Positions 56,170 through 64,000 of a DNA stretch of 64,000 bases are shown here, one piece after another (the first letter of the stretch is position 1; every line of letters begins with the position of its first letter). This DNA comes from Actinophytocola sp044466355 (GTDB lineage: Bacteria; Actinomycetota; Actinomycetes; Mycobacteriales; Pseudonocardiaceae). Both the position numbers and the translations under genes were made by a program. A model generated the notes under the pieces. The model had not been told where the DNA came from and did not search any database. It saw nothing but the letters and a program-made list of their open reading frames with translations. Location of the stretch: assembly GCF_044466355.1 (NCBI RefSeq), contig NZ_JBITMQ010000001.1, positions 1,364,001 through 1,428,000 on the forward strand. The letters are read 5' to 3'.

Positions 56170-59085
56170 GTGTACCACGGATCGACAGCGATGATCGGGC
56201 GCGATCGCGAGCTGAGGACCGTCGGGACCGCACTGGCCCGTACCAGGAACGGCCAGGGAGGAGCGGTGTTCATCGCCGGTGATGCCGGCGTCGGGAAGTC
56301 CCGGCTCCTAGCCTCGATCAGCGAGTCGGCGTACGCGGCGGGCATGAGCCTGATGCGTGGCCGCGCCAGCACGATCGGGCCGACCGCCCCGTTCCGCCCA
56401 CTGACCGAGGCGATTCTGTACCTGCTGCGCGCGGATCGGATCGACCCGGCCGCGCTCGGCCCCTACGGGCCGATCCTCGGCCGCGTCGTGCCGGGGTGGG
56501 GTGACCCGGCCTCCGGTCGCGACGGCGAGTCGCTCGTCGTCCTCGCCGAGGCGATGCTGCAGCTCACGGCGCTGACCGGCCGGGACCGGGGCTGCCTGCT
56601 CACACTCGACGACCTGCACAACGCGGATGCCGAGACGCTCGCTGTGCTGGAGTACCTGGTCGACAACGTCGACTCGCAGCCGACGCTGGTCGTAGGCGGC
56701 ATCCGGGACCGGGACAGCACCGCCTACACGCTCGCGCGCACCGCGGCCCAGCGCGGCCGGTGCACGCTGATCGAGCTGGACCCCCTGAACGCCGACGAGC
56801 TGCGTGGCATGGCCGCCGCGTGCCTGGACGTACCCGCCGAACGGGTGCGCGCGGACGTGATGGCCCTGCTGTGGGCCGGTAGCACCGGCAACCCGTTCAT
56901 GGCCGAGGAGATGCTCCGGGTCATGGTCGACGACGAGGTCATCGTGCGGGACGGGGACACGTGGGCCCTCGCCGTTGGTGCGGACAACGCGACGCTCGGG
57001 CTCGTCGGCCCGCTCGCGGGACGGGTCGCGAACGTCGGCCCGCGGACGCGCGAGGTGCTCTCGGCGGCCGCCACCTTCGGCACCCGCTTCCCGCTCGCCG
57101 TCATCCAGCTCGCCACCGGGCTGTCCGACCAGGTGCTGCTGAGTCTGCTGCAGGACGACCTGGCGAGCCGGCTGGTCACGATCGACGAGCAGACCGCGGA
57201 CTGGTACGCCTTCCACCACCAGCTCAGCCGGGACGCGGTGCTGGCACAGCTGGACCGGGCGGAGCAGGCGCGGCTCGCGGGCAAGGTCGCCGACGCCGTC
57301 GACACCGTCTACCCGGACCACCCCGGCGAGTGGTGTGAGGTGGCGGCACGCCTGCGGCTGGACGCTGGTGACCGCGTGGCCGCGGGGGAGCTCTTCGCCG
57401 AGGCGGGTCGGCGCGCACTGGCGATCGGCGCGGCGACCTCCGCGGTGTCGCTGCTGGAACGGGCGTGGGAGCTGCTCGCCGAAGCGCCGCCGTCGCGGGC
57501 GGAAGCGCTGGAACAGCTCGTGCTCGCGCTGGCCGAGGCAGGTCAGGTGGAGCGGGCGCTGACCGAGATCAGCACGCTGGACCAGGTCAGCGGGTTGCCG
57601 CCGCGGCGGCGCGCGAACCTGCACACGCGGCTGGCATGGGCGGCGGCGGTCGCCGGGCGGGTGGACGAGGCCATGCGGCAGGTGGAGGTCGCGCGGGAAC
57701 TGCTGGGTGCGGACGCGCCCGCGGAGGACCTCGCGCCGATCGACGTCGTGGCGGCGCACCTCGCCCTGGACCAGACCGGTGGGGACCGGTTCCCCGACGC
57801 GGAGCGGATGGCGAGGCAGGCGGCGACGGTCGCCGAGACCGTGCCGCTGCCGGTGGTCGCGTGCCAGGCGTGGCAGTTGCTGGGCGCGATCGTGCGCCAT
57901 CGCGAGCCGGACGAGGCGACCCGGTGCCTGGAACGGGCGAACTCCCTCGCCGTGCGGCACGGGTTGCCGATCTGGGAGATCCACGCACTGATCCGGTTGG
58001 GCAACGACGACGCGCTGCGCACGGCGGACACGACGAGGCTCGAGCAGGCAAGGGACAAGGCGGGTGAGGTCGGTGCGGTGACCGCTCGATACCAGGCGGA
58101 GTCGAGCATCGCGCTGCACACCATCCTGCGCGGCGAGTACGCGACCGCGCGGACGATCACCGACGAGGTCCTGGCGTCGACCGCGCGGCTCAAGCTGCTG
58201 GAGACGACGCGGTACGTGGCCTTGCTGCGGGCCGTGCTCGCCGGGCACGAGGGCAACCGCGACGCGATGACCACGGCGCTGGGCGTGTTCGAGCACTGGG
58301 GCGGCAACCTGGCGCTGCACGCACCGAGGGTGCACGGGCTGGCCGGGGCGTTCTGCGCGCTGCTGGACGAAGACCGCGACCTGGCACAGGACGAGCTGGC
58401 CCGCGCGGTGAGCGGTGCCGACAGCGGGTCGAGCGTGTACTACCTGTCTGGCAGGCACGGGCTGGACGTGCTGCTGCGGGTGCTGTCGGCGAAGGCGGGC
58501 TGGCCGGAGTACGAGGCGGTGGCGGCGGACCCGGCGAGCACGTTGCGGTGGGACCGGCAGTTCACGTCGTTCGCGCACGCGGTGTTGCTCGGCCGCTCCG
58601 GCCGCGGTGCCGAGGCGGCCGGAGCGATGGACGACGCGCTGGCACTGGCGGAACCGTTCGAGATGAGTCGCCACCTGGGTCTGCGACTGGTCGCCGAGGC
58701 GGCGTTGGCGGACGGCTGGGGCGATGCGGCCGGGTGGTTGCGCACGGCGGAGGGGTACTTCCACCGCCGGGACGTGCGGGCGGTGTCGGCCTCGTGCCGG
58801 GCGTTGCTGCGGAAGGCGGGCGCGAAGGTCCCGCAGCACCGGACGGGCGCGGACGCCATCCCGGCCGTGCTGCGCTCGGCGGGGGTGACGGTGCGGGAGT
58901 TCGAGGTGCTCGGTCTGCTGGTCGGAAGGCTCGGCAACCAGGAGATCGCGGCGCGGTTGCACCTGTCGCCCCGGACGGTGGAACGGCACGTCGGGAACCT
59001 GATGACGAAGACGGGCCTGCCGAACCGCATCGCTCTCGGCGAGTTCGCGGCCGAGCTCGTGGCGGATCCGGCAGACCCGGCCTGA
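56170..59085 (+). CDS. LAL-family (large ATP-binding LuxR) regulator, copy 2
   Basis: A 971-residue paralogue of the regulator at 48478. The opening differs slightly (MIGRDRELRTVG), then Walker A AGDAGVGKSRLL, Walker B CLLTLDDLHNADAETL, a long helical repeat region and a C-terminal LuxR helix-turn-helix (LGLLVGRLGNQEIAARLHLSPRTVERHVGNLM). GTG 56170 is the longest reasonable start; ATG 56191 is an alternative, and neither has a strong ribosome site. It ends two bases before the stop of the convergent acyltransferase gene, with no room for a terminator. It probably controls class II lanthipeptide copy 2. Confidence 0.92.
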   Translation: MYHGSTAMIGRDRELRTVGTALARTRNGQGGAVFIAGDAGVGKSRLLASISESAYAAGMSLMRGRASTIGPTAPFRPLTEAILYLLRADRIDPAALGPYGPILGRVVPGWGDPASGRDGESLVVLAEAMLQLTALTGRDRGCLLTLDDLHNADAETLAVLEYLVDNVDSQPTLVVGGIRDRDSTAYTLARTAAQRGRCTLIELDPLNADELRGMAAACLDVPAERVRADVMALLWAGSTGNPFMAEEMLRVMVDDEVIVRDGDTWALAVGADNATLGLVGPLAGRVANVGPRTREVLSAAATFGTRFPLAVIQLATGLSDQVLLSLLQDDLASRLVTIDEQTADWYAFHHQLSRDAVLAQLDRAEQARLAGKVADAVDTVYPDHPGEWCEVAARLRLDAGDRVAAGELFAEAGRRALAIGAATSAVSLLERAWELLAEAPPSRAEALEQLVLALAEAGQVERALTEISTLDQVSGLPPRRRANLHTRLAWAAAVAGRVDEAMRQVEVARELLGADAPAEDLAPIDVVAAHLALDQTGGDRFPDAERMARQAATVAETVPLPVVACQAWQLLGAIVRHREPDEATRCLERANSLAVRHGLPIWEIHALIRLGNDDALRTADTTRLEQARDKAGEVGAVTARYQAESSIALHTILRGEYATARTITDEVLASTARLKLLETTRYVALLRAVLAGHEGNRDAMTTALGVFEHWGGNLALHAPRVHGLAGAFCALLDEDRDLAQDELARAVSGADSGSSVYYLSGRHGLDVLLRVLSAKAGWPEYEAVAADPASTLRWDRQFTSFAHAVLLGRSGRGAEAAGAMDDALALAEPFEMSRHLGLRLVAEAALADGWGDAAGWLRTAEGYFHRRDVRAVSASCRALLRKAGAKVPQHRTGADAIPAVLRSAGVTVREFEVLGLLVGRLGNQEIAARLHLSPRTVERHVGNLMTKTGLPNRIALGEFAAELVADPADPA

Positions 59086-59087
59086 TC

Positions 59088-60365
59088 TCACACGGGTACC
59101 GGGGCGTGGTCGAGAGCCGTTGTCCAGTCGACCGTCGCGCCGTGCGTGTGTGCTTTCGCCATGGCGGTCAGGAACCTGCGCTGTCCGCCGTCGTACCTTC
59201 TCAGTGTGGCGATCACCGTGGGGTCCGCCGCGCGGAGGGTGTTGGCGATCGCCGGGGCGAGGATCGGGTGCGGGCTCGTCTCCACGTAGGTGCCGTGGCC
59301 GTCCGCCCGCAGCGCTCGGGTCGCCTGTTCGAAGTGGACGGTCTGTCGCAGGTTCCGGTACCAGTACTCGGTTCCGAGTACCCTCGTGTCGGCGAGCAGG
59401 CGGCCCGTCACCGTCGAGTAGAACGGGGTTCGTGCCTGGCCCGGTGCCACCCCTGCGAGATCGCGCGCCAGCCGGTCGCGGATCGACTCCACCGCCGGGG
59501 AATGGGACGCGTAGTCGACCTTCACGTGCCGAACCGTCACCTCCTCACCCGCGAACGTCTCCTCCAGTTCCCGCAGCGCCCAGGTGGCTCCTGCCACCAC
59601 CGTCGACGCGGGGCTGTTCACCACCGCCACCGCGATGTGGTCCGCCCACGGGGTGATGCGCGACGCCAACTCCGCGGCGGGCAACGAGATCGACACCATC
59701 GCGCCCGTGTCCGACAGCTCGGCGAGCGCCTTGCTGCGCAGTGCCACGATCCGCGCCGCGTCGGCCAGGGACAGCGCGCCCGCGACGTGCGCCGCCGCGA
59801 TCTCGCCCTGTGAGTGGCCTACGACGGCGTCGGGCTCGACGCCGTACGAGCGCCACAACCCGGCGAGCGCCACCATGATCGCGAACAGTGCGGGCTGCAC
59901 GACGTCCGTTCGCTCGAAAGGCTCCGGGTCCGCCGTGGTCAGCACATCGTGCAGCGACCAGTCGACGTGTGCGCCCAACGCGTCGGCGCACGCGTCGATG
60001 TGCTCGCGGAACACCGGCGACATCGCGTACAGGTCCTTCCCCATGCCGGGCCACTGCGAACCCTGCCCGGGGAACACGAACACCACCTTGCCCGGGTCGG
60101 CCGGACCGGCCTGCGTCAGGTTGCGGGCCTGTTCCCCTGCCGCGAGTGCGGCGAGCCCGTCGAGGAACTCCTCCCGTCCCGCGCCCACGATCACGGCGCG
60201 GTGCGCGAGGCCGGGACCACCGGCCAGGCCACGCGCGAAGCGGGCCGGGTCCAGATCGGGGAGTGACGTGGCGAACTCGTGGAGGCGAGCGGCGGTGGCC
60301 CGCAGGCTGGTGCCGGACTCCGCCGACACCAGCCACGGGACCACGGCCCTATTGTCGGCGAGCAT
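59088..60365 (-). CDS. stand-alone PKS acyltransferase (methylmalonyl-type motif)
   Basis: A 425-residue acyltransferase of the type I PKS family, with the short KS-AT linker at its start (VVPWLVSAES). The fold signature VFVFPGQGSQWPGMG is followed by the nucleophile motif GHSQGEIAAAHVAGALS (Ser acceptor). The specificity motif VDYASHS matches the YASH typical of methylmalonyl-CoA enzymes rather than HAFH. The C-terminal PHPILAPAI closes the domain. As a separate protein it would act in trans, loading carriers of a PKS that lacks its own AT. The ATG at 60365 shares one base with the stop of the small upstream gene, so it is the last gene of a four-gene leftward operon. Confidence 0.92.
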   Translation of the reverse strand: MLADNRAVVPWLVSAESGTSLRATAARLHEFATSLPDLDPARFARGLAGGPGLAHRAVIVGAGREEFLDGLAALAAGEQARNLTQAGPADPGKVVFVFPGQGSQWPGMGKDLYAMSPVFREHIDACADALGAHVDWSLHDVLTTADPEPFERTDVVQPALFAIMVALAGLWRSYGVEPDAVVGHSQGEIAAAHVAGALSLADAARIVALRSKALAELSDTGAMVSISLPAAELASRITPWADHIAVAVVNSPASTVVAGATWALRELEETFAGEEVTVRHVKVDYASHSPAVESIRDRLARDLAGVAPGQARTPFYSTVTGRLLADTRVLGTEYWYRNLRQTVHFEQATRALRADGHGTYVETSPHPILAPAIANTLRAADPTVIATLRRYDGGQRRFLTAMAKAHTHGATVDWTTALDHAPVPV

Positions 60366-60556
60366 CACTCCGCCACCCTGGTGCGGTAGGTCCACCGGTA
60401 GACGGCGACCTCGTGGTCGTCGACCCGGTCGACCCGGCCGGTCGGTTCGAAGTGCTCGTACCCGGCCATCCTCGGCACCCGGACGTGCCCGGGGTCCGCG
60501 GTCCGCCAGCGCCTGGGGAGGTCGACCGGACCGCCTTCGAGGAGTACTTCAGTCAT
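60365..60556 (-). CDS. small DUF5988-like protein
   Basis: A 63-residue protein: MTEVLLEGGPVDLPRRW at the start, a GYEHFEPTG centre and a VYRWTYRTRVAE end. This agrees with my memory of the actinobacterial DUF5988 family, of unknown function, which often lies next to biosynthetic genes. ATG 60556 is preferred since GGAG lies six bases upstream; ATG 60562 and GTG 60568 are also in frame. It overlaps the end of the LanB-like gene and the start of the AT gene, so it is locked into this operon. Confidence 0.75.
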   Translation of the reverse strand: MTEVLLEGGPVDLPRRWRTADPGHVRVPRMAGYEHFEPTGRVDRVDDHEVAVYRWTYRTRVAE

Positions 60557-62888
60557 CGTCATCTCCACTTCGTGACACGGTGTTCTCCTGGGTGTCGTCC
60601 ACGGCCACGAAGCGCAGCTCCGAGGTGTAGCGGTTGCCGGCGCCGTCGGTGAGCCACGTCTGCTCGGGGCTGGGCAGCATCTCGCTGATGGTCATGCGTC
60701 CGTGCGGGTCGTCCCGCATGAGCCTGCGCACGGCCTTCGCGAATATGTTGACGTACACCGGGCTGTGGAAGTCCACGTAGAACGGGCGCGGTTCGGTCGG
60801 CGAGACCACGAAGACGAACCGGGGCAGGTCCCGCGCCGCACGCCACTGCTGGGCGCGGACGTACCGGCGTGCCTCGCTCTTCTCGTTCGCGAAGTCCATC
60901 GTGGACGGTTCGAACCGCCACGTCTCCCTCGTCACGACCATGCGGTCGATCGTGATGCGGGGGAAGTGGTCGGCGTCGGCGGGGACGATGCGGAACAGGT
61001 CCAGCGCGAGCACCGTCATCGCCTGGGAGAAGACGTCCACCACGTCGAACACCGCGCCGTCGGGGAGCACGGCCACCAGCTCGCCGTCCCGGTCCTCGAC
61101 CCGGGCGTCCGCGCTCGCGACCGTGCGCGGGCGCTGCGGGTCGGCGCTTGCGTCCGCGAGCGCGACGGTGTAGTCCTGGTCGCGGACCAGCGCGTACCGG
61201 GTGCGCAGCGAGAGGCGGGCACGGCTCGCCTTGGGCTGCAACGGCATCAGCCGCGGTGTGGGGTGGTCGGCGTCGATGAGTGAGAGCAGCTCCGCGCGAT
61301 CGGGGTGCTGGTGCACGAACAGCGAAGCGCCGAGCGTGTTCATGGCGATGTGCATCTCGCCGATCGCCAGCTCGTAGTCGCCGCGGTTCACCGCGTCCGC
61401 GTCGTCGGCGACCACCAGCATGTCCGGGCACGCGTAACGGGCCGTGGACCACTGGTGTCCGGTCTCACCGAAGGCCTCCCGGACCCGGTCGGCGATCTCC
61501 GCGCTGGTCAGCCGAACCCGGCGGGCGCCGGGCGGCGGAGCCAGGATGCTCTCCCAGTGCTTGCAGAACAGCCGGTGGATGTCGGTCGCGTCGGCGACGG
61601 CCTCGCCGTGCGTCATACCGATGCACGCGAACCACAGCGTCGACAGGTCCACGGCGGGCTGTCCGGCCTTGGCCGCCTGCTTGTCGAAGATGCGGCGCAT
61701 GTGCTCGCGCACGCGCTCGGTCAGCGTGGACGTCAGCCAGTTCGCGCTCGACAGCAACAGGTCCATCGGGCCCAGCGCGTCGAGCAGGTCGGTGCCGAGC
61801 CGGACGCGGGTGGCGCGGCGGCTGTCGGAGTAGATCACCGCGCGAGACGTGCTCGTGCCCTGGCCCTTCTGCCGCTGCGCGGCCGTCTGGGTCATGTCCG
61901 TGAAGTCGGTTTCGAGCGCCTCCATCGCGGCCGTGAGCGCCTCGGGGTCGTGCAGCGACTCACGAACGCGGTCGCGGCCGGCCTCCAGGACGTCCAGCTT
62001 CGCCAACGCCGGATCACGCAGTGCGGGGTCGCCGATGCGGTTCAGGATCTCGCGCAGCCGCCGCTCCGGGTAGGTGTCGGCGGGCACCTCGAGCTGCCAC
62101 ACGATCCAGCGGCGCCGCACGAGGCCGTGCAGCACGGCGGGCACGTCCACGCCCTCACCGAGCTCCCGCTGGATGTCCCGGGCCGGGCGTACGCCGTCGC
62201 ACAGCTCGAGCACACGGCGCTGCACGGGGTCGATCGTCACCGGGCGCAGGCCGGGCACGGCGATCTCGTCGCCGAGGATCCGCACGAACGGCATCCGCGT
62301 GGGGGCGACCCATTCGCGTACCGCCGGGTCGTCGCTGACTGTCCTGGCGAGCGCGTCGATGGCCCAGCTCGCGAAGTACACGTTCTGCTCGGCGATCAGG
62401 CCGTCGTGCTCGTGGTCGAACTCGACACCGCGAACGGACTCGTCCCACGAACCCCAGCCGACCGGGCCGAAGAAGCCGATGGTGTCGTTCTTGACGCAGA
62501 AGCGCTGCCAGTAGTGCGCGACGAACTCCTCGCGCTGGCGGGCCATGCTCGGCCGTTTCCCGAGTTCCGGTTCCCATTTCAGGAACGGCTCGATCCCCGA
62601 TTTCAGCACGGCCCGGTTCTGCCACGCCACCGCCGCCTGGAATGACGGCTGGGCCGCGATGTCGAGCAGTGCCCTGGACATCTCCAGTGCCGAGACGTCG
62701 AAGAGGTTCTCGAATTCCTGCCACTTCGGCCCGGTCAGCTGCTTGGCCTCGGCGAACTCCGCCGCGGCCGCCGCCAGCTCGGCGGGCGCGAGTCGCAGCA
62801 CCCCGTCGGCCGGGAAACCCGGGCCGCGCAGGCCGAACTGGTCCCAGAACCGCCACTTGCCGACCCGCGGCGCCGACGCGTCGTTCAT
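60549..62888 (-). CDS. LanB-like dehydratase (N-terminal glutamylation-type domain, no elimination domain seen)
   Basis: A 779-residue relative of lantibiotic dehydratases. These use glutamyl-tRNA (or another aminoacyl-tRNA in the PEARL branch) to modify a peptide or carrier-bound substrate. It covers the large N-terminal domain (KWRFWDQFGLRGPGFP at the start, FCVKNDTIGFFGPVGWGSW, TSTSRAVIYSDSRRATRVRLG, RFVFVVSPTEPRPFYVDFHSP near the end). It is shorter than the roughly 1000 residues of full LanB, and I see no C-terminal elimination domain. Its immediate upstream neighbour is a free carrier protein rather than a precursor peptide, so the substrate may be carrier-bound. ATG 62888 follows ACGGAGAGCGGAG. 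Confidence 0.82.
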   Translation of the reverse strand: MNDASAPRVGKWRFWDQFGLRGPGFPADGVLRLAPAELAAAAAEFAEAKQLTGPKWQEFENLFDVSALEMSRALLDIAAQPSFQAAVAWQNRAVLKSGIEPFLKWEPELGKRPSMARQREEFVAHYWQRFCVKNDTIGFFGPVGWGSWDESVRGVEFDHEHDGLIAEQNVYFASWAIDALARTVSDDPAVREWVAPTRMPFVRILGDEIAVPGLRPVTIDPVQRRVLELCDGVRPARDIQRELGEGVDVPAVLHGLVRRRWIVWQLEVPADTYPERRLREILNRIGDPALRDPALAKLDVLEAGRDRVRESLHDPEALTAAMEALETDFTDMTQTAAQRQKGQGTSTSRAVIYSDSRRATRVRLGTDLLDALGPMDLLLSSANWLTSTLTERVREHMRRIFDKQAAKAGQPAVDLSTLWFACIGMTHGEAVADATDIHRLFCKHWESILAPPPGARRVRLTSAEIADRVREAFGETGHQWSTARYACPDMLVVADDADAVNRGDYELAIGEMHIAMNTLGASLFVHQHPDRAELLSLIDADHPTPRLMPLQPKASRARLSLRTRYALVRDQDYTVALADASADPQRPRTVASADARVEDRDGELVAVLPDGAVFDVVDVFSQAMTVLALDLFRIVPADADHFPRITIDRMVVTRETWRFEPSTMDFANEKSEARRYVRAQQWRAARDLPRFVFVVSPTEPRPFYVDFHSPVYVNIFAKAVRRLMRDDPHGRMTISEMLPSPEQTWLTDGAGNRYTSELRFVAVDDTQENTVSRSGDDDD

Positions 62889-62919
62889 CTCCGCTCTCCG
62901 TTCAGTCGAGGCCGTGCGG

Positions 62920-63156
62920 TCAGTCCAGATCGCCGACGGCGGTGGCCAGGTCGGCCGGGGTTGGGCAGGCGAAGACGAGCGCGATGGGGACCTCGACGTC
63001 GAGTGCGGCGGTGAGCCGCGTGACGATCTGGAAGGCCACCATGGAGTCTCCGCCAGCCTCGTAGAAGTCGCTGTAGGGCCCGAGCTCGTCGCGGCGGAGC
63101 GTCTCGCGGTACGTGGACACGATCAGGTCGAGCACATCGGTGGTGGCGCTGGTCAT
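62920..63156 (-). CDS. stand-alone peptidyl/acyl carrier protein
   Basis: A 78-residue carrier protein. The phosphopantetheine site is DFYEAGGDSMVAFQIV (Ser in GGDS), followed by helix III and the closing ACPTPADLATAVGDLD. It is a typical discrete PCP/ACP, from ATG 63156, the first gene of the leftward operon and 31 bases before the LanB-like gene. It probably holds an aminoacyl or acyl group for the LanB-like enzyme or for transfer into the NRPS that begins on the opposite strand. Confidence 0.92.
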   Translation of the reverse strand: MTSATTDVLDLIVSTYRETLRRDELGPYSDFYEAGGDSMVAFQIVTRLTAALDVEVPIALVFACPTPADLATAVGDLD

Positions 63157-63355
63157 GATTTCTGCCGTCCTTCCGAACCTTCGTGGACTACCCGGAAAAA
63201 CGTATGGCGGTAATCACGCCACGCGCAATTGATCCGGGGTGGTCGAAGGTGACCACCTCGTCGTGGCCGGAAGTGCCCAGCTGGCAACGGTCCCGTTCTC
63301 TGACAGGTTGGGAATCGCCAGAAAGAACCAGGCGCCGAACCCGGTGGAGATCAGC
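63157..63355. promoter_or_regulatory. divergent intergenic region of the right-hand hybrid cluster
   Basis: About 200 bp between the carrier-protein operon and the NRPS gene, which must contain both promoters. Its base composition is less GC-rich than its surroundings. No convincing promoter boxes or repeats were found. Confidence 0.4.
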
Positions 63356-64000
63356 ATGTCGATGACGATTGGCCCGCCCGTGGAACACGCGGAACCGCGG
63401 GCAGGCCGCACCCCGTTGTCGTTCGCACAGCAACGCCTGTGGTTTCTCGACCAGTTGGAACCCGACGGCGACGAGTACCTGATCCGTCGCGCCCTGCGCC
63501 TTTCGGGACCGGTGGACGTGACGGCCCTCGAGGTGGCGCTGTCGGGTGTGGTGGCGCGGCACGACGCGCTGCGCACCCGGTTCGCCGCGGGCGAGGACGG
63601 CCGCCCGTACGCGGTCGTCGACCCACCTGCCCCGGTGCCGGTGCGGGTGGTCGAGGTGACCGCCGACGAGGTCGACACGGAGGTGAACGCCGCGGCCGTG
63701 GCACCTTTCGACCTGGCCACCGGGCCACTGCTGCGCGCGGTGCTCGTGCGGTCCGGCCCGGAGGACGCGGTGCTCGTGGTCTCCGTGCACCACATCGTCT
63801 TCGACGGCCTGTCCGAACCGGTCCTCGCCCGCGAGCTGGGCGTGCTGTACGCGGTCGCCACCGGCGACCCCGCCGCCACGCTCCCCGACGTGCCGGTCCG
63901 GTACGCCGACTACGCGGTGTGGCAGCACCGGCGCCTCACCGACGACCGGCAGCGGATGCTGCTCGACTACTGGCGCGACAAGCTCTCCGGTCTGCAGCCT
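63356..64000 (+). CDS. NRPS condensation domain, N-terminal part; runs off the right edge
   Basis: The first 215 residues of an NRPS that starts with a condensation domain. ATG 63356 has GGAG six bases upstream. Motifs are C1 LSFAQQRLWFLDQLEP, C2 ARHDALRTRFA and an intact C3 HHIVFDGLSEPVLARE with both His and the DG. This is a canonical domain type that joins an upstream carrier-bound donor to a downstream acceptor. As it lies at the protein start, the donor must come from another protein, perhaps the free carrier protein encoded divergently. The rest of the protein is outside the window. Confidence 0.93.
   Translation, partial: MSMTIGPPVEHAEPRAGRTPLSFAQQRLWFLDQLEPDGDEYLIRRALRLSGPVDVTALEVALSGVVARHDALRTRFAAGEDGRPYAVVDPPAPVPVRVVEVTADEVDTEVNAAAVAPFDLATGPLLRAVLVRSGPEDAVLVVSVHHIVFDGLSEPVLARELGVLYAVATGDPAATLPDVPVRYADYAVWQHRRLTDDRQRMLLDYWRDKLSGLQP

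Overview
The window is very GC-rich, with GTG starts, four-base start/stop overlaps and occasional TTA codons. This is typical of a filamentous actinomycete. A Pseudonocardiales-type genus (Saccharothrix, Lentzea, Actinosynnema, Kutzneria) is a reasonable guess, but nothing here identifies the species. Nearly all of the window is secondary-metabolism DNA: at least three adjoining systems with a small housekeeping island inside.

Left part (1-10.8 kb). A leftward unit holds an ATP-grasp ligase (3181-4470), an NRPS adenylation-carrier protein (888-3083, TTA at codon 4) and a PKS ketosynthase cut by the left edge (1-895). Then come an epoxide-hydrolase remnant, a secreted GH18 chitinase with two DasR-like operators, an ECF sigma factor with a membrane partner, and a putative type IV restriction endonuclease (SBD plus HNH).

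NRPS locus (10.9-35.9 kb). A second ATP-grasp ligase diverges from a long co-directional operon across an array of five heptamers with about 11-bp spacing. The operon encodes an AsnB-type amidotransferase, a carbamoyltransferase, an SGNH-like protein, a Ser-type A-T-C NRPS, an A-T-C-A-T-TE NRPS, a KamA-like radical SAM enzyme, a 55-residue peptide, a possible caspase-fold protein, a luciferase-like monooxygenase, an MFS exporter, a threonine-dehydratase-like PLP enzyme, a SyrP-like dioxygenase and an aminotransferase homologue lacking its PLP lysine. The likely product is a short modified peptide released by the TE: about three NRPS-loaded residues with hydroxylation, possible beta-amination, carbamoylation and amidation. 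A 15-bp perfect hairpin closes the operon.

Class III lanthipeptides (36.0-43.8 kb, leftward). An ABC exporter with a defunct C39-like domain is followed by two LanKC-precursor pairs. Both precursors have the class III LxLQ leader motif and Ser-x2-Ser-x3-Cys labionin motifs. The promoter-distal LanKC looks like a pseudokinase. An assembly gap with poly-G lies between the pairs.

Class II lanthipeptides (44.1-59.1 kb). Two paralogous cassettes, each LanM, then precursor, then a large LuxR-family (LAL) ATPase regulator, are accompanied by smaller LuxR regulators. The two precursors are unusual: a long leader with a hydrophobic segment and a very short C-terminal core ending in Thr-Thr-Cys-Cys-Pro.

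Right edge (59.1-64.0 kb). A leftward operon of carrier protein, split LanB-like dehydratase, small DUF5988-like protein and stand-alone PKS acyltransferase (methylmalonyl-type motif) diverges from an NRPS condensation-domain gene that leaves the window. This is the edge of another hybrid cluster, possibly one using tRNA-dependent LanB chemistry on a carrier protein.
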